A DNA stretch of 64,000 bases from Clostridiales bacterium. GTDB lineage: Bacteria; Bacillota; Dethiobacteria; Dethiobacterales; Dethiobacteraceae. How positions within the stretch are numbered: the first letter of the stretch is position 1; each line of letters opens with the position of its first letter. The stretch is from assembly GCA_018335855.1 (NCBI GenBank), contig JAGXRM010000038.1, positions 1 to 64,000 of the forward strand. The letters are read 5' to 3'. The notes under the pieces are model-generated. The model saw only the letters and a program-made list of their open reading frames with translations. It was not told the DNA's origin and ran no database searches. Positions 36,013 through 43,454 of this stretch are shown here, in pieces. The translations under genes were made by a program, and so were the position numbers.

Positions 36013-36453
36013 TTATATATTTGCAGCTTGTTTTTTGTTTTGACATTCTGTACAGCGTCCGTACACTTCAAAGATATGGCCAAGCACTGTAAATCCTTCG
36101 CTGGCCGCATGGTCACTATAGGCGGGAAACTCCGGACAGTATTCAATGCAAGCCACTTTTTCACAGTCGATACAGACTAGATGATGGTGGTGCCGCCGGT
36201 CATCAGCAAGCTCAAATACAGCACCGGATTGCAGGGAAATCTGATGTACAAGGCCGATTTCCGTCAGAAGTCTCAGGTTTCGGTACACTGTATCCAGGCT
36301 GAGGCTAGGGTTTTTTTTACGCAATGCCTGATGAATATCCCGGGCTGATACTCTTCCGCCCAATTGACGGAGTGTCTCAATAATTCTGCGGCGTTGAACG
36401 GTTAGCTTAAAGCCCTTATCCTTCAACGCATCCAGCAAATTCAGCTTCGACAC
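36013..36453 (-). CDS. zur: Fur-family metalloregulator, probably Zur
   Basis: 146 residues with a winged helix (LTVQRRRIIETLRQLGGRVS) and the Fur metal sites: HHHHLVCIDCEKV for the regulatory site, and the structural zinc cysteines CxxC plus a C-terminal GRCTEC. It starts at GTG after AGGGGGA, inside the end of znuB (38-base overlap). Being the last gene of a zinc ABC transporter operon, it most likely senses zinc and represses the same promoter. PerR or Fur roles cannot be fully excluded from sequence. Confidence 0.88.
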   Translation of the reverse strand: MSKLNLLDALKDKGFKLTVQRRRIIETLRQLGGRVSARDIHQALRKKNPSLSLDTVYRNLRLLTEIGLVHQISLQSGAVFELADDRRHHHHLVCIDCEKVACIEYCPEFPAYSDHAASEGFTVLGHIFEVYGRCTECQNKKQAANI

Positions 36454-37273
36454 GATGTCTTCCCCCTATTCCAGCGACTTTTCTGATACCTATAGACACT
36501 ACAAAAAGAATAATACATACCATTACAATACTTCCACCCGGTGCCAGGTCGGCATGGTATGAGATAAAAAGTCCGGATAGTACAGCAACCAGTGCGTATA
36601 CATACGATAAAAACACGGTTTGACGAAAACTTCTGCCAACCTGCAGAGCTGCAGCCACCGGGACTGTAATCAGCGACGACACCAGTAATATGCCGACCAC
36701 TCGCATGGATACGGCTATTGTGAGCGCCGTTGCCGCTACAAATAGAGAATTGACCAAATCCACAGGGATTCCTGCTGCGCGAGCCGCTTCTTCATCAAAG
36801 GCAATGTAAAACAATTCTTTACGCAACAGAATAACCAGTGCAAGCACAACGGCACCCACCGCGGCGACCAGCTTTAAGTCATTTGCTGTTATCGCAATAA
36901 CACTGCCAAAAAGATAGGAAAACAAATCGGCATTAAATGCCCGGGAAAGGCTGATGAGAATGACAGCTAAGCTGATTCCCGCTGATATCATAATGGCAAT
37001 GGCCAGGTCTGCAAACATGCGGTAGGTCCGGCGCAATGCTTCCAGTAGTGCGGCCGCGAGCAAAGAAAGGCCCAGAGCTGATACCAGCGGGTAAATACCG
37101 GTGAAAATTCCCAGGGCCACTCCGGCCAGAGAGACGTGGGCAAACATTTCACCTATCATAGAAAGTCTGCGCAGCACCAGGTAAACACCGATAGTCGGGC
37201 ATAGTATCGCGGCAATAATTCCCGCCATAAACGCTCTCTGCATAAATGTGTACGCGAGAAAATCAAACATCAA
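36416..37273 (-). CDS. znuB: Zinc/manganese ABC transporter permease
   Basis: 285 residues, eight or so hydrophobic helices, ABC-3 family. Typical motifs are CPTIGVYLVLRRLSMIGEMF near the N-terminus and FDEEAARAAGIPVDLVNSLF in the cytoplasmic coupling region. It forms the membrane channel for the ZnuA-bound metal. It lies 24 bases after znuC and overlaps the regulator gene. Confidence 0.92.
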   Translation of the reverse strand: MMFDFLAYTFMQRAFMAGIIAAILCPTIGVYLVLRRLSMIGEMFAHVSLAGVALGIFTGIYPLVSALGLSLLAAALLEALRRTYRMFADLAIAIMISAGISLAVILISLSRAFNADLFSYLFGSVIAITANDLKLVAAVGAVVLALVILLRKELFYIAFDEEAARAAGIPVDLVNSLFVAATALTIAVSMRVVGILLVSSLITVPVAAALQVGRSFRQTVFLSYVYALVAVLSGLFISYHADLAPGGSIVMVCIILFVVSIGIRKVAGIGGRHRVEAEFAGCVEG

Positions 37274-37297
37274 ATCTCTCCTGTCTCTTCACTGAAA

Positions 37298-38047
37298 CTA
37301 ATGAGCATGATGAAGAACACGGGCTTTGGAGCCATATAGCCGGGACAGAGTATCCCCGGACCAAAATTCCGCAGGTGACCCGTGAAAGTATAGTTTTTTG
37401 TTAAGGCAGGCGACGCTTTGCACCTGTTCGGTGACAACACCGATATCGTGGCTGACCATTAAAAGTGTAATGCCCTGCTCCTTACGCAGTGTGGTCAGTA
37501 ATTCATAAAATCTTTCCTGCGCATCCACATCCACACCGACGGTGGGTTCATCAAGAATGAGTAGTTGGGGTCGGGATACCAAAGCCCGGGCTATAAACAC
37601 CCGCTGCTGTTGCCCGCCGGACAGTTCGCCAACCATCCGGGTTTTCAGATCACATACACCAGCATTCTCCAATGCGTCCTCCACCATCTGTCTTTCGGGC
37701 CGGCCTGGGCGCTTAAATATGCCCAGAGCTGCTGTTAATCCGGACATAACAGCTTCTTCCACAGTGGCCGGGAAACCATGGTTAAACGCAGTTACATTTT
37801 GTGCCACGTAGCCCACTCTGGTCCACTGCCGAAAAAGATGCCGTTCAATGCCAAACAGTTTTACTGTCCCCGCTGAAGGGCGGAGAAGTCCCATAAGAAT
37901 TTTTAGCAGCGTACTTTTACCGGAGCCGTTTGGTCCTACAATTCCTAAAAAATCACCGGATTCGATGGTAAGATTAATATCATCCAAAACGATTTTCGCT
38001 CCATATGAGAAAGAAACATGAGAAAGCTCTAGAATCGGTTCATGCAT
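37298..38047 (-). CDS. znuC: Zinc ABC transporter ATPase
   Basis: 249 residues with a complete ABC ATPase set: Walker A GPNGSGKSTLLKILMG, Q-loop in VGYVAQNVTAFN, signature LSGGQQQRVFIARAL, Walker B LLILDEPTVGVD and the switch histidine in LLMVSHDIG. The C-terminus ends in histidines (VLHHAH). It starts nine bases after the znuA stop and powers the transporter. Confidence 0.93.
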   Translation of the reverse strand: MHEPILELSHVSFSYGAKIVLDDINLTIESGDFLGIVGPNGSGKSTLLKILMGLLRPSAGTVKLFGIERHLFRQWTRVGYVAQNVTAFNHGFPATVEEAVMSGLTAALGIFKRPGRPERQMVEDALENAGVCDLKTRMVGELSGGQQQRVFIARALVSRPQLLILDEPTVGVDVDAQERFYELLTTLRKEQGITLLMVSHDIGVVTEQVQSVACLNKKLYFHGSPAEFWSGDTLSRLYGSKARVLHHAH

Positions 38048-38056
38048 AAGGTCCCT

Positions 38057-39028
38057 CTATTCTGCCAGCGCTTTTTTAAGTTGCTCAAGGTTGTTGTGCA
38101 TGACGGAGAAGTAATCGATACCGTCGGCCTGTTCCTTTTCCGTCAGCCCTTCCAGCGGATTTAGAGTAAGGACTTCTGCGCCGATTTCCGCCGCCAGCAC
38201 TTGGGCAAAACGGGTGTCGGTCAACGGCTCTTGAAATACATGCTTTATCTCATGCCGGCGGGCGAAATCCACAACGTCTTTTAACTGTCCCGGACTTGGT
38301 TCGGAGTGCGGGGATAATCCGCTGATGCCGATTTGTTCCAGGCCGTAACGCTGCGCTAAGTAGGCAAATGACAGATGAGTCACGATAAATTTATGCTGGT
38401 TTATATTTGCAAGTGCCGCTGAATAGGCCATATCCAGTATTTCAATCTGCTCACGGAACTGTTCAAAGTTATCTTGGTAGTAGTCAGCATGGTCCGGGTC
38501 CAACGTGATAAAAGCGTCAAGAATGCCTTCTGCCTGATGAAGAGCAAGAAGCGGATCCAACCAAACATGAGGATCGGGCAAATCGTTATGGTCATCATCG
38601 TCATCATCGTGGTCATCATCGTCATCGTCGTGTTCATGTGAGTATCCGTACGACGGTACTATGCCGTCGGATGTATTAACGACCAAAAGCGTTTGCGCCT
38701 CTAAACTCTCAACTATTTTATTCACCCACGGCTCGAGGCCGAGGCCATTGAAAAAGAAAACATCAGCTTGCAGTAACCCGGCAATTTTTTGCGGACCCGG
38801 CTCCCAGTCATGGGGTTCAATACCGGCAGGAACCATATTGACCAACTCAATCCGTTCACCGCCTATTTTGCCGGCGAAATCGTATAGCGGGTAAAACGAT
38901 GTATACACTTTTAGTTTAGGTACATTCACTTCCGGTTCAACGACTGCCACGGGTGGCTTCGTGCAACCGCTAAACAAAACGAATACCGTCAAGTACAGAG
39001 CGATTAAAAAAAACTTCTTCATCATCAT
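38057..39028 (-). CDS. znuA: Zinc-binding ABC lipoprotein
   Basis: 323 residues: lipobox LFSGC, then the cluster A-I metal-binding fold. Metal ligands expected of the family are seen (GIEPHDWEPGP, DPHVWLDPLLALHQ, and histidines in THLSFAYLAQRYG). Between the first and second ligands is a low-complexity loop of 19 residues that alternates runs of aspartate with single histidines. In most ZnuA proteins this loop is dominated by histidine; here aspartate dominates. It is the first gene of the znuACB-zur operon, directly behind the promoter and operator described at 39057. Confidence 0.92.
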   Translation of the reverse strand: MMMKKFFLIALYLTVFVLFSGCTKPPVAVVEPEVNVPKLKVYTSFYPLYDFAGKIGGERIELVNMVPAGIEPHDWEPGPQKIAGLLQADVFFFNGLGLEPWVNKIVESLEAQTLLVVNTSDGIVPSYGYSHEHDDDDDDHDDDDDDHNDLPDPHVWLDPLLALHQAEGILDAFITLDPDHADYYQDNFEQFREQIEILDMAYSAALANINQHKFIVTHLSFAYLAQRYGLEQIGISGLSPHSEPSPGQLKDVVDFARRHEIKHVFQEPLTDTRFAQVLAAEIGAEVLTLNPLEGLTEKEQADGIDYFSVMHNNLEQLKKALAE

Positions 39029-39056
39029 GACCTCCTTAGGGGGTAAAATCTCTCTA

Positions 39057-39111
39057 AATAGTAATATTCTTATTTGATAAAATTATACCTTCTCCGGCTG
39101 CTATAAGTCAA
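39057..39111 (-). promoter_or_regulatory. znu promoter with candidate Zur operator
   Basis: On the minus strand a TTGACT -35 box (39106-39111) and a TATAAT -10 box (39082-39087) are 18 bases apart. Directly after the -10, covering the start point, lies an imperfect 18-base palindrome AATAAGAATATTACTATT (39057-39074, 14 of 18 positions symmetrical). Fur-family repressors bind such A/T-rich palindromes, and a Zur-like gene is the last in the operon. The operator call is inference, while the promoter boxes are plain. Confidence 0.7.
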
Positions 39112-39112
39112 A

Positions 39113-39141
39113 TTTAAAAGACGCTTCAATGAAGCGTCTTT
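39113..39141 (-). terminator. Terminator of the peroxiredoxin operon
   Basis: A perfect 11-bp stem AAAGACGCTTC / GAAGCGTCTTT with a 3-base loop; on the minus strand the 3' arm runs into TTTTAAATTT. It ends the ydcF/peroxiredoxin operon and lies directly upstream of the znu -35 box. Confidence 0.85.
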
Positions 39142-39171
39142 GTTATCGGCAATCGATTACCGCTCTTTAAC

Positions 39172-39786
39172 TCACTCTCGGTTTATGAATCTGGTTGTTC
39201 GATAATGCAGAAGTGCGGCACACTCCCGGAGGGTATAGCGGAATCTTTCCCTGGGTACATAGTAGGACATCTCAACAGATACGGGAGCGCGTAGCGTTTC
39301 AATTCCGTAATCCTCAGCGAGGAGGACAGCCCGCTTCATATGAAAGTAGTCTGTAACTATAAGTGCGCTTGTCCACCCATTTTCTTTCATAATTTCTGCA
39401 GCATAGAACATATTCTCCCTGGTGTTGGACGAACGGTTCTCGATACGAATCCAACGCTGATCCACATCCCATGACTGTGCCAGAACAGCCATCGCTTCCG
39501 CTTCGGCGGGGGGATACAGGCCGAGACCGCCGGTAAGAATCAGATAGGGGGCTCTTCCTTCATGAAATAATGTGCTTCCTCGCCATACCCTGGCTCGCAG
39601 AGCGGGACTGGGTCCATTGGGCCACACTGCAGCACCCAGTACAATAATGACATCAGCGTTGCCCTGATCATTTTCCAGGCCGTAGCGAACAATATGCAAG
39701 TAGAGACTCCCCATTACCAGAGAAAGGGTAATCGCCAGAATCCCTACAGTTAATAGCAAACGTTTTATCTTTCGCAAAAAATTCAC
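39172..39786 (-). CDS. YdcF/SanA family (DUF218) membrane-anchored protein
   Basis: 204 residues with one N-terminal transmembrane helix (about residues 10-32) and a DUF218 domain: VIIVLGAAVWPNGPSPALRA, APYLILTGGLG, IRIENRSSNTRENMFYAAEI and ALIVTDYFHMKRAVLLAEDY. The family is linked to envelope integrity, but its reaction is not settled. The start overlaps the upstream selenocysteine peroxiredoxin gene by four bases (ATGA), so the two are co-translated. The link with peroxide detoxification is unexplained. Confidence 0.85.
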   Translation of the reverse strand: MNFLRKIKRLLLTVGILAITLSLVMGSLYLHIVRYGLENDQGNADVIIVLGAAVWPNGPSPALRARVWRGSTLFHEGRAPYLILTGGLGLYPPAEAEAMAVLAQSWDVDQRWIRIENRSSNTRENMFYAAEIMKENGWTSALIVTDYFHMKRAVLLAEDYGIETLRAPVSVEMSYYVPRERFRYTLRECAALLHYRTTRFINRE

Positions 39787-40325
39787 CTGGTTTCACCAAG
39801 TATTTTCATCATTTCATCCACCGGGGGCCGGTCTTCCGGAAACTTGCTACGATGAATAAATTGAACGTTACCATCAGTGTCAATAATTACGTCGCCGCCC
39901 ATCTGCCGGACATCCTTCCCTTTAGGTTGCCGGGGGTAACCTGCGAAACGGAGACGCAAATAGGCGATCACGGTCCTCCAGGTGATTACCGGCCCTTTTT
40001 CCCTGTATACCATGCCGTACCGGCGGTAAACCTGCTTTTGGGGATCCAAAAGAAAAGTAAAGGGTAGCTTGTGGTTTGTTGCAAGCCTGCGCACACCGTC
40101 TTCTTCTTCAAAAGATATAACAATCACTTCACCGCTTGCGTACTGAATTTTATCATATCGCTGACGCAACTGCGCCAGGTGCGCACGACAAAGCAGTCAC
40201 CCCAGGTGGCGGATAAAAACCAGTACAACGATACGACCCCGATAATCTTCAAGGCTTACCTTCTTTCCGTACATATCGGACAGTGTAAAATCCGGAGCTT
40301 TCTGACCCACTTCCACATTGCTCAT
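39783..40325 (-). CDS. Selenocysteine-containing AhpC/TSA-like peroxiredoxin (UxxC), copy 2
   Basis: The true gene starts at the ATG at 40325 and reads through an in-frame TGA at 40197-40199 (codon 43). The whole protein is 180 residues. Upstream of the TGA the sequence is a proper peroxiredoxin N-terminus (VGQKAPDFTLSDMYG, RGRIVVLVFIRHLG). Downstream it continues LLCRAHLAQLR, giving the active site RHLG-U-LLC. Known thioredoxin-fold selenoproteins of this UxxC/PRXL2 type have the same surroundings. A hairpin follows the TGA. An ordinary stop would leave 42 residues and an unexplained conserved extension. It lies two bases after a paralogue with the same arrangement. It probably reduces peroxides or disulfides in the cytoplasm. 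Confidence 0.9.
40171..40185 (-). promoter_or_regulatory. Candidate bacterial SECIS hairpin
   Basis: Eleven bases after the in-frame TGA, the mRNA can form a perfect 5-bp stem TGCGC / GCGCA with a five-base loop ACCTG. Bacterial SECIS elements are small hairpins at about this distance, inside the coding sequence. They recruit SelB, so this supports recoding of the TGA. Confidence 0.6.
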
Positions 40326-40327
40326 AT

Positions 40328-40801
40328 TTACTCTTCCTTTACAGTAGCTTTTGTTAGTGCGTCCATGATTTCCGCCATCGGGGGCCGGTCATCCGGAGTA
40401 ACTCCACGATGAGCATAACGGACAATGCCTTCATCGTCGATGACAAAGTCTCCGCCAAGAGTATTATTCCTCTCGATTAAATCATAATTTCTAAATGCAC
40501 TTTGCAAGGGATCGCCGATTAAAGGAAAAGGCAACTTTAAGGCCTTAACCAGAGGAGCCAGAACTTCGGGTTTATCCGATGCCACCGCTAACACAGATAC
40601 ATTTAAAGATAAAATATCTTCCTGTTTTTGGCGCAACTGCACCAAATGGGCTCTGCATGACGCTCAGCCACTGCTGCGCAGGAAAACGAGCAGTACTGTT
40701 TTTCCAAGGTAACTGCTTAGGGTAATATTCTCTTTTTCTGAGGATGGTAATGTAAAATCCGGTGCTTTTTTTCCAACGGACGGGTTTTTCCTGCCAAACA
40801 T
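40328..40801 (-). CDS. Selenocysteine-containing AhpC/TSA-like peroxiredoxin (UxxC), copy 1
   Basis: Starts at the ATG at 40801 after GGAAGGTGG and reads through an in-frame TGA at 40664-40666 (codon 46), giving 157 residues. Before the TGA comes VGKKAPDFTLPSSEKENITL and VLLVFLRSSG; after it ASCRAHLVQLRQKQ, so the active site is RSSG-U-ASC. The C-terminal half is a normal peroxiredoxin domain (LPFPLIGDPLQSAFRNYDLI). It is a diverged paralogue of the next gene; both keep UxxC followed by RAHL. Just after the TGA a weaker hairpin is possible (TGCA/TGCA with an inner CC/GG, 40638-40657). It is the first gene of the operon and diverges from the DUF4198 gene. Confidence 0.9.
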
Positions 40802-40948
40802 TTTACCACCTTCCTTTCTGTTTATATATTCTTGATAATTTAATTATTCTCCTCTTACATTTTTTTTTATAATCGTGCAGGAATATACGGAAGAGAAACC
40901 GAATAAGTGTGTTACGAATATTAAATTCATGCTACTGGGAGGATGGTT

Positions 40949-41830
40949 ATGAAAAAACTACTGGGAGTTTGTGTTATCGCATTACTTTTATTGTTTGCAG
41001 GAAATGCTGTCGCTCATGAAATCTACATAGGGATCGACGAGGATATTGAGGTCAACGAACAGACAGAAATACGGCTTTATTGGGGCCATTTTCCTGCTGA
41101 CCCGGATCCGGTAAGCTCGTACTTCAACAGCGTACCCGATGGTGAGTTCTACATTGTTGAACCAGACGGAGGAAGGATTTCGCTTCCGCTGGAAAGGCTG
41201 GATGACCATTACCGGGCCGTATTTACTCCAAGCCAGGCCGGTGACCATTGGGTGGTTTTCAGTCATGACCGGGGCATTCTGGACTGGACACACAGCGAAC
41301 CGCAGGGAAAGCAGTCTATCGCTACCTATGCCAAAGCATTACTGGATGTACACGGTGACGATGAAACAGTGGCATTTTCCCGCCTGGCAGGACATTACCT
41401 GGAAATTTTACCGTTGGTGGACGGCGGTCACTTACATGCCGGTGAACTATATATGGCGCAGCTGCTCTATCACGGCATACCCCTTGACGGTGTATCGGGG
41501 ACCTACTACGGGCCCGACGACCAAAGTGGAGAATTTATAACAGGCCCGGGAGGTACGTTCGCCTTTACTCCCGACGTAGAAGGAGATTGGCTTGTTAAAA
41601 TAAGCTATTTCGATGATACGAAAACCGGTGACGGCGAAGAGGAATTACTCGGTGCCCGCTATACCACAACGCTTTTACTTACACCTCACACCCATGACGA
41701 TGACGATTACGTGCAAACTCCAACTGCAACCAGTAGCGGTTCATCCACCTACGGATATATTGCTCTGATTGTCCTCATGCTATTGGGAGCAGGGTTCTTC
41801 TTTATGAAATCCAATAAACAAAGCGCATAG
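40949..41830 (+). CDS. DUF4198-like exported protein with C-terminal anchor
   Basis: 293 residues. The second ATG is chosen because GGGAGG stands six bases before it and overlaps the first. It has a signal peptide (cleavage near AVAHE), a beta-rich body with EIYIGIDEDIEVNEQTEIRL and FTPSQAGDHWVVFSHDRG as in DUF4198 proteins, a histidine/aspartate string (HTHDDDDYV), and a C-terminal helix with a lysine tail. DUF4198 proteins often accompany nickel or cobalt uptake. Here the neighbours are a tungstate-type transporter, zinc transporter and redox genes. A metal-binding role at the cell surface is plausible but not shown. Confidence 0.75.
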   Translation: MKKLLGVCVIALLLLFAGNAVAHEIYIGIDEDIEVNEQTEIRLYWGHFPADPDPVSSYFNSVPDGEFYIVEPDGGRISLPLERLDDHYRAVFTPSQAGDHWVVFSHDRGILDWTHSEPQGKQSIATYAKALLDVHGDDETVAFSRLAGHYLEILPLVDGGHLHAGELYMAQLLYHGIPLDGVSGTYYGPDDQSGEFITGPGGTFAFTPDVEGDWLVKISYFDDTKTGDGEEELLGARYTTTLLLTPHTHDDDDYVQTPTATSSGSSTYGYIALIVLMLLGAGFFFMKSNKQSA

Positions 41831-41842
41831 TAACGTGATTAT

Positions 41843-41880
41843 AGAAGGCCGGGATTACGTAAGGTAATCCCGGCCTTCTT
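41843..41880. terminator. Bidirectional terminator
   Basis: A perfect 16-bp stem AGAAGGCCGGGATTAC / GTAATCCCGGCCTTCT with a 5-base loop, between the convergent DUF4198 and tupC genes. Confidence 0.9.
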
Positions 41881-41890
41881 GTATTTTCTT

Positions 41891-42646
41891 TTAGTAAACC
41901 ATACTACCTTCGACAAACGAACGGGTATATTCGTTTGCCGGTGTGTTGAAAACCCGTTCGGTAGAACCTGATTCCAGTAGTTGTCCCTGGTAAAAAAACA
42001 TCACATCATGGGCCAGCCGCCGTGCCTGAAACAGGTTATGGGTAACCATCAGAATTGTAGTGCCATGTTCACGGTTTAAGTCTAGGATCATCGTTTCCAG
42101 CAACTCAACGTTTGCCGGGTCCAAATTGGCCGTGGGCTCGTCAAGCAGCAGAACTTCGGGTTGAAGGACTGCCGCACGTGCAAATGCTACCCGTTGCGCT
42201 TCCCCGGCTGACAGTGTTTTACCCCGCTGGCTTCGTTGTTCTGACATACCGACTGTCTCCAGAGCCGTCATGACCCGTCGCCGCGTTTCTTCTGGGGGAA
42301 TACGGCGTGCATGAAGGCCGAAGGCGATATTTTCATAGACCGACATATCCAAAAGAGCTGCTTTCTGAAAAACCATCGTCATCCTTCTTTGCAGCTTCAG
42401 TCTGTCCGCAGGCACAGTCGGTACAGGTTGTCCAAAATAGTTAACTTCCCCAGTAGTGGGCACCTCCAGCATATTTACGATTCTAAGCATTGTGCTCTTT
42501 CCCGCCCCGCTCGGGCCCATAACACAGGTAATCCCTCCAGAACGAATCGTCATCTGGTCGATACGCAGAACTTCTTTTTTATGATAAGATTTGCTTAGGC
42601 CAATGGCTTCAATAATTCCATTAGTGTTCTCCATCGTTTCCTCCAA
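41891..42646 (-). CDS. tupC: Tungstate-type ABC transporter ATPase
   Basis: 251 residues with Walker A GPSGAGKSTMLRIVNMLE, signature TLSAGEAQRVAFARAAV (the usual LSGGQ is LSAGE, as in many Tup/ModC-like ATPases), Walker B VLLLDEPTANLD and the switch histidine in LMVTHNL. The overlap with tupB is 26 bases. It drives the permease encoded upstream. It could serve tungstate or molybdate; the permease motif favours tungstate. Confidence 0.85.
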   Translation of the reverse strand: MEETMENTNGIIEAIGLSKSYHKKEVLRIDQMTIRSGGITCVMGPSGAGKSTMLRIVNMLEVPTTGEVNYFGQPVPTVPADRLKLQRRMTMVFQKAALLDMSVYENIAFGLHARRIPPEETRRRVMTALETVGMSEQRSQRGKTLSAGEAQRVAFARAAVLQPEVLLLDEPTANLDPANVELLETMILDLNREHGTTILMVTHNLFQARRLAHDVMFFYQGQLLESGSTERVFNTPANEYTRSFVEGSMVY

Positions 42647-43316
42647 GCAACAACCGATAGAATCCGGCGTTAATTAAAAACGCGAGAACGAGTAAAATCA
42701 AACCCAATGCCATGGCGAAGCCGAAATTACCCTTACGGGTTTCCAGCACAATCGCCGTTGTCAACACCCGGGTATGTCCCTCAATGTTACCGCCTACCAT
42801 CATTACTGCCCCGACTTCGGCAATAACCCGGCCAAGACCCGCGATAAATGCACCAAAAATACCATATCGCGATTCACGAATCAGTGTCCATAATATCAGA
42901 TGTTTCTCTGCCCCCAGCGTCTTGACGGTGTCAAGGATATCAAAACCCTTATTACGTACAGCCACGGACGTCAGTCCGGTAATAATCGGCGTTGCCAGCA
43001 GCGTCTGAACAATAATCATGGCTGCCGGTGTAAAGAGCAGACCAAGAGACCCCAGAGCCCCTCGGCGCGATAGGAGTAAATATACGACAAGGCCTCCTAC
43101 TACCGGAGGCAGGCCCATAAATGTGTAAGTCACACGGGTTAACCAGCGGACTTTCCGCGCTGGCTGCAGACCCAACCATGTGCCCAGCGGAACACCGAAT
43201 AGCGCAGCCAAAATGACTGCGCTGCCTGATACAAACAGTGACAGGGAAATAACTCGATAGAGTCCGGAATCAAAGGTAATCAGGAGTTTTAAGCCTTGGA
43301 CAAACGCTTCCAGCAT
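42621..43316 (-). CDS. tupB: Tungstate-type ABC transporter permease
   Basis: 231 residues with five or so helices. The motif GGNIEGHTRVLTTAIVLETR near the C-terminus is characteristic of TupB/WtpB-like permeases, and the coupling loop RNKGFDILDTVKTLGAE is intact. AGGAGGGAG precedes the ATG. The gene directly follows a promoter overlapped by a ModE-like palindrome. The usual first gene, the tungstate-binding protein TupA, is absent between promoter and tupB and nowhere else in the window. Confidence 0.85.
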   Translation of the reverse strand: MLEAFVQGLKLLITFDSGLYRVISLSLFVSGSAVILAALFGVPLGTWLGLQPARKVRWLTRVTYTFMGLPPVVGGLVVYLLLSRRGALGSLGLLFTPAAMIIVQTLLATPIITGLTSVAVRNKGFDILDTVKTLGAEKHLILWTLIRESRYGIFGAFIAGLGRVIAEVGAVMMVGGNIEGHTRVLTTAIVLETRKGNFGFAMALGLILLVLAFLINAGFYRLLLGGNDGEH

Positions 43317-43361
43317 TGGTTTCTCCCTCCTACGCCCCTGGAAAGGAAGCTTACATACAAA

Positions 43362-43418
43362 AAATCGTTATGTTTTTTCGCACATAACGATTTTATCACG
43401 CACTTTTTTTGCTGTCAA
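43362..43418 (-). promoter_or_regulatory. tup promoter overlapped by a ModE-like palindrome
   Basis: On the minus strand a TTGACA -35 box (43413-43418) and a TAAAAT -10 box (43390-43395) are exactly 17 bases apart. A perfect 12-bp inverted repeat, AAATCGTTATGT and ACATAACGATTT separated by eight bases (43362-43393), overlaps the -10 and the start point. The inner part CGTTATGT-N8-ACATAACG matches the half-sites and spacing remembered for ModE, the molybdate/tungstate repressor. It should repress tupBC when the oxyanion is plentiful. Confidence 0.8.
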
Positions 43419-43454
43419 TCAAGCTATTATAAACGGACAGATGGGAAAATAATC

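Noticed and set aside
38574-38642. Simple-sequence repeat (GAT/GAC tandem) as a separate repeat feature
   Set aside because: It is the coding sequence of the acidic loop of ZnuA; the frame is kept throughout.
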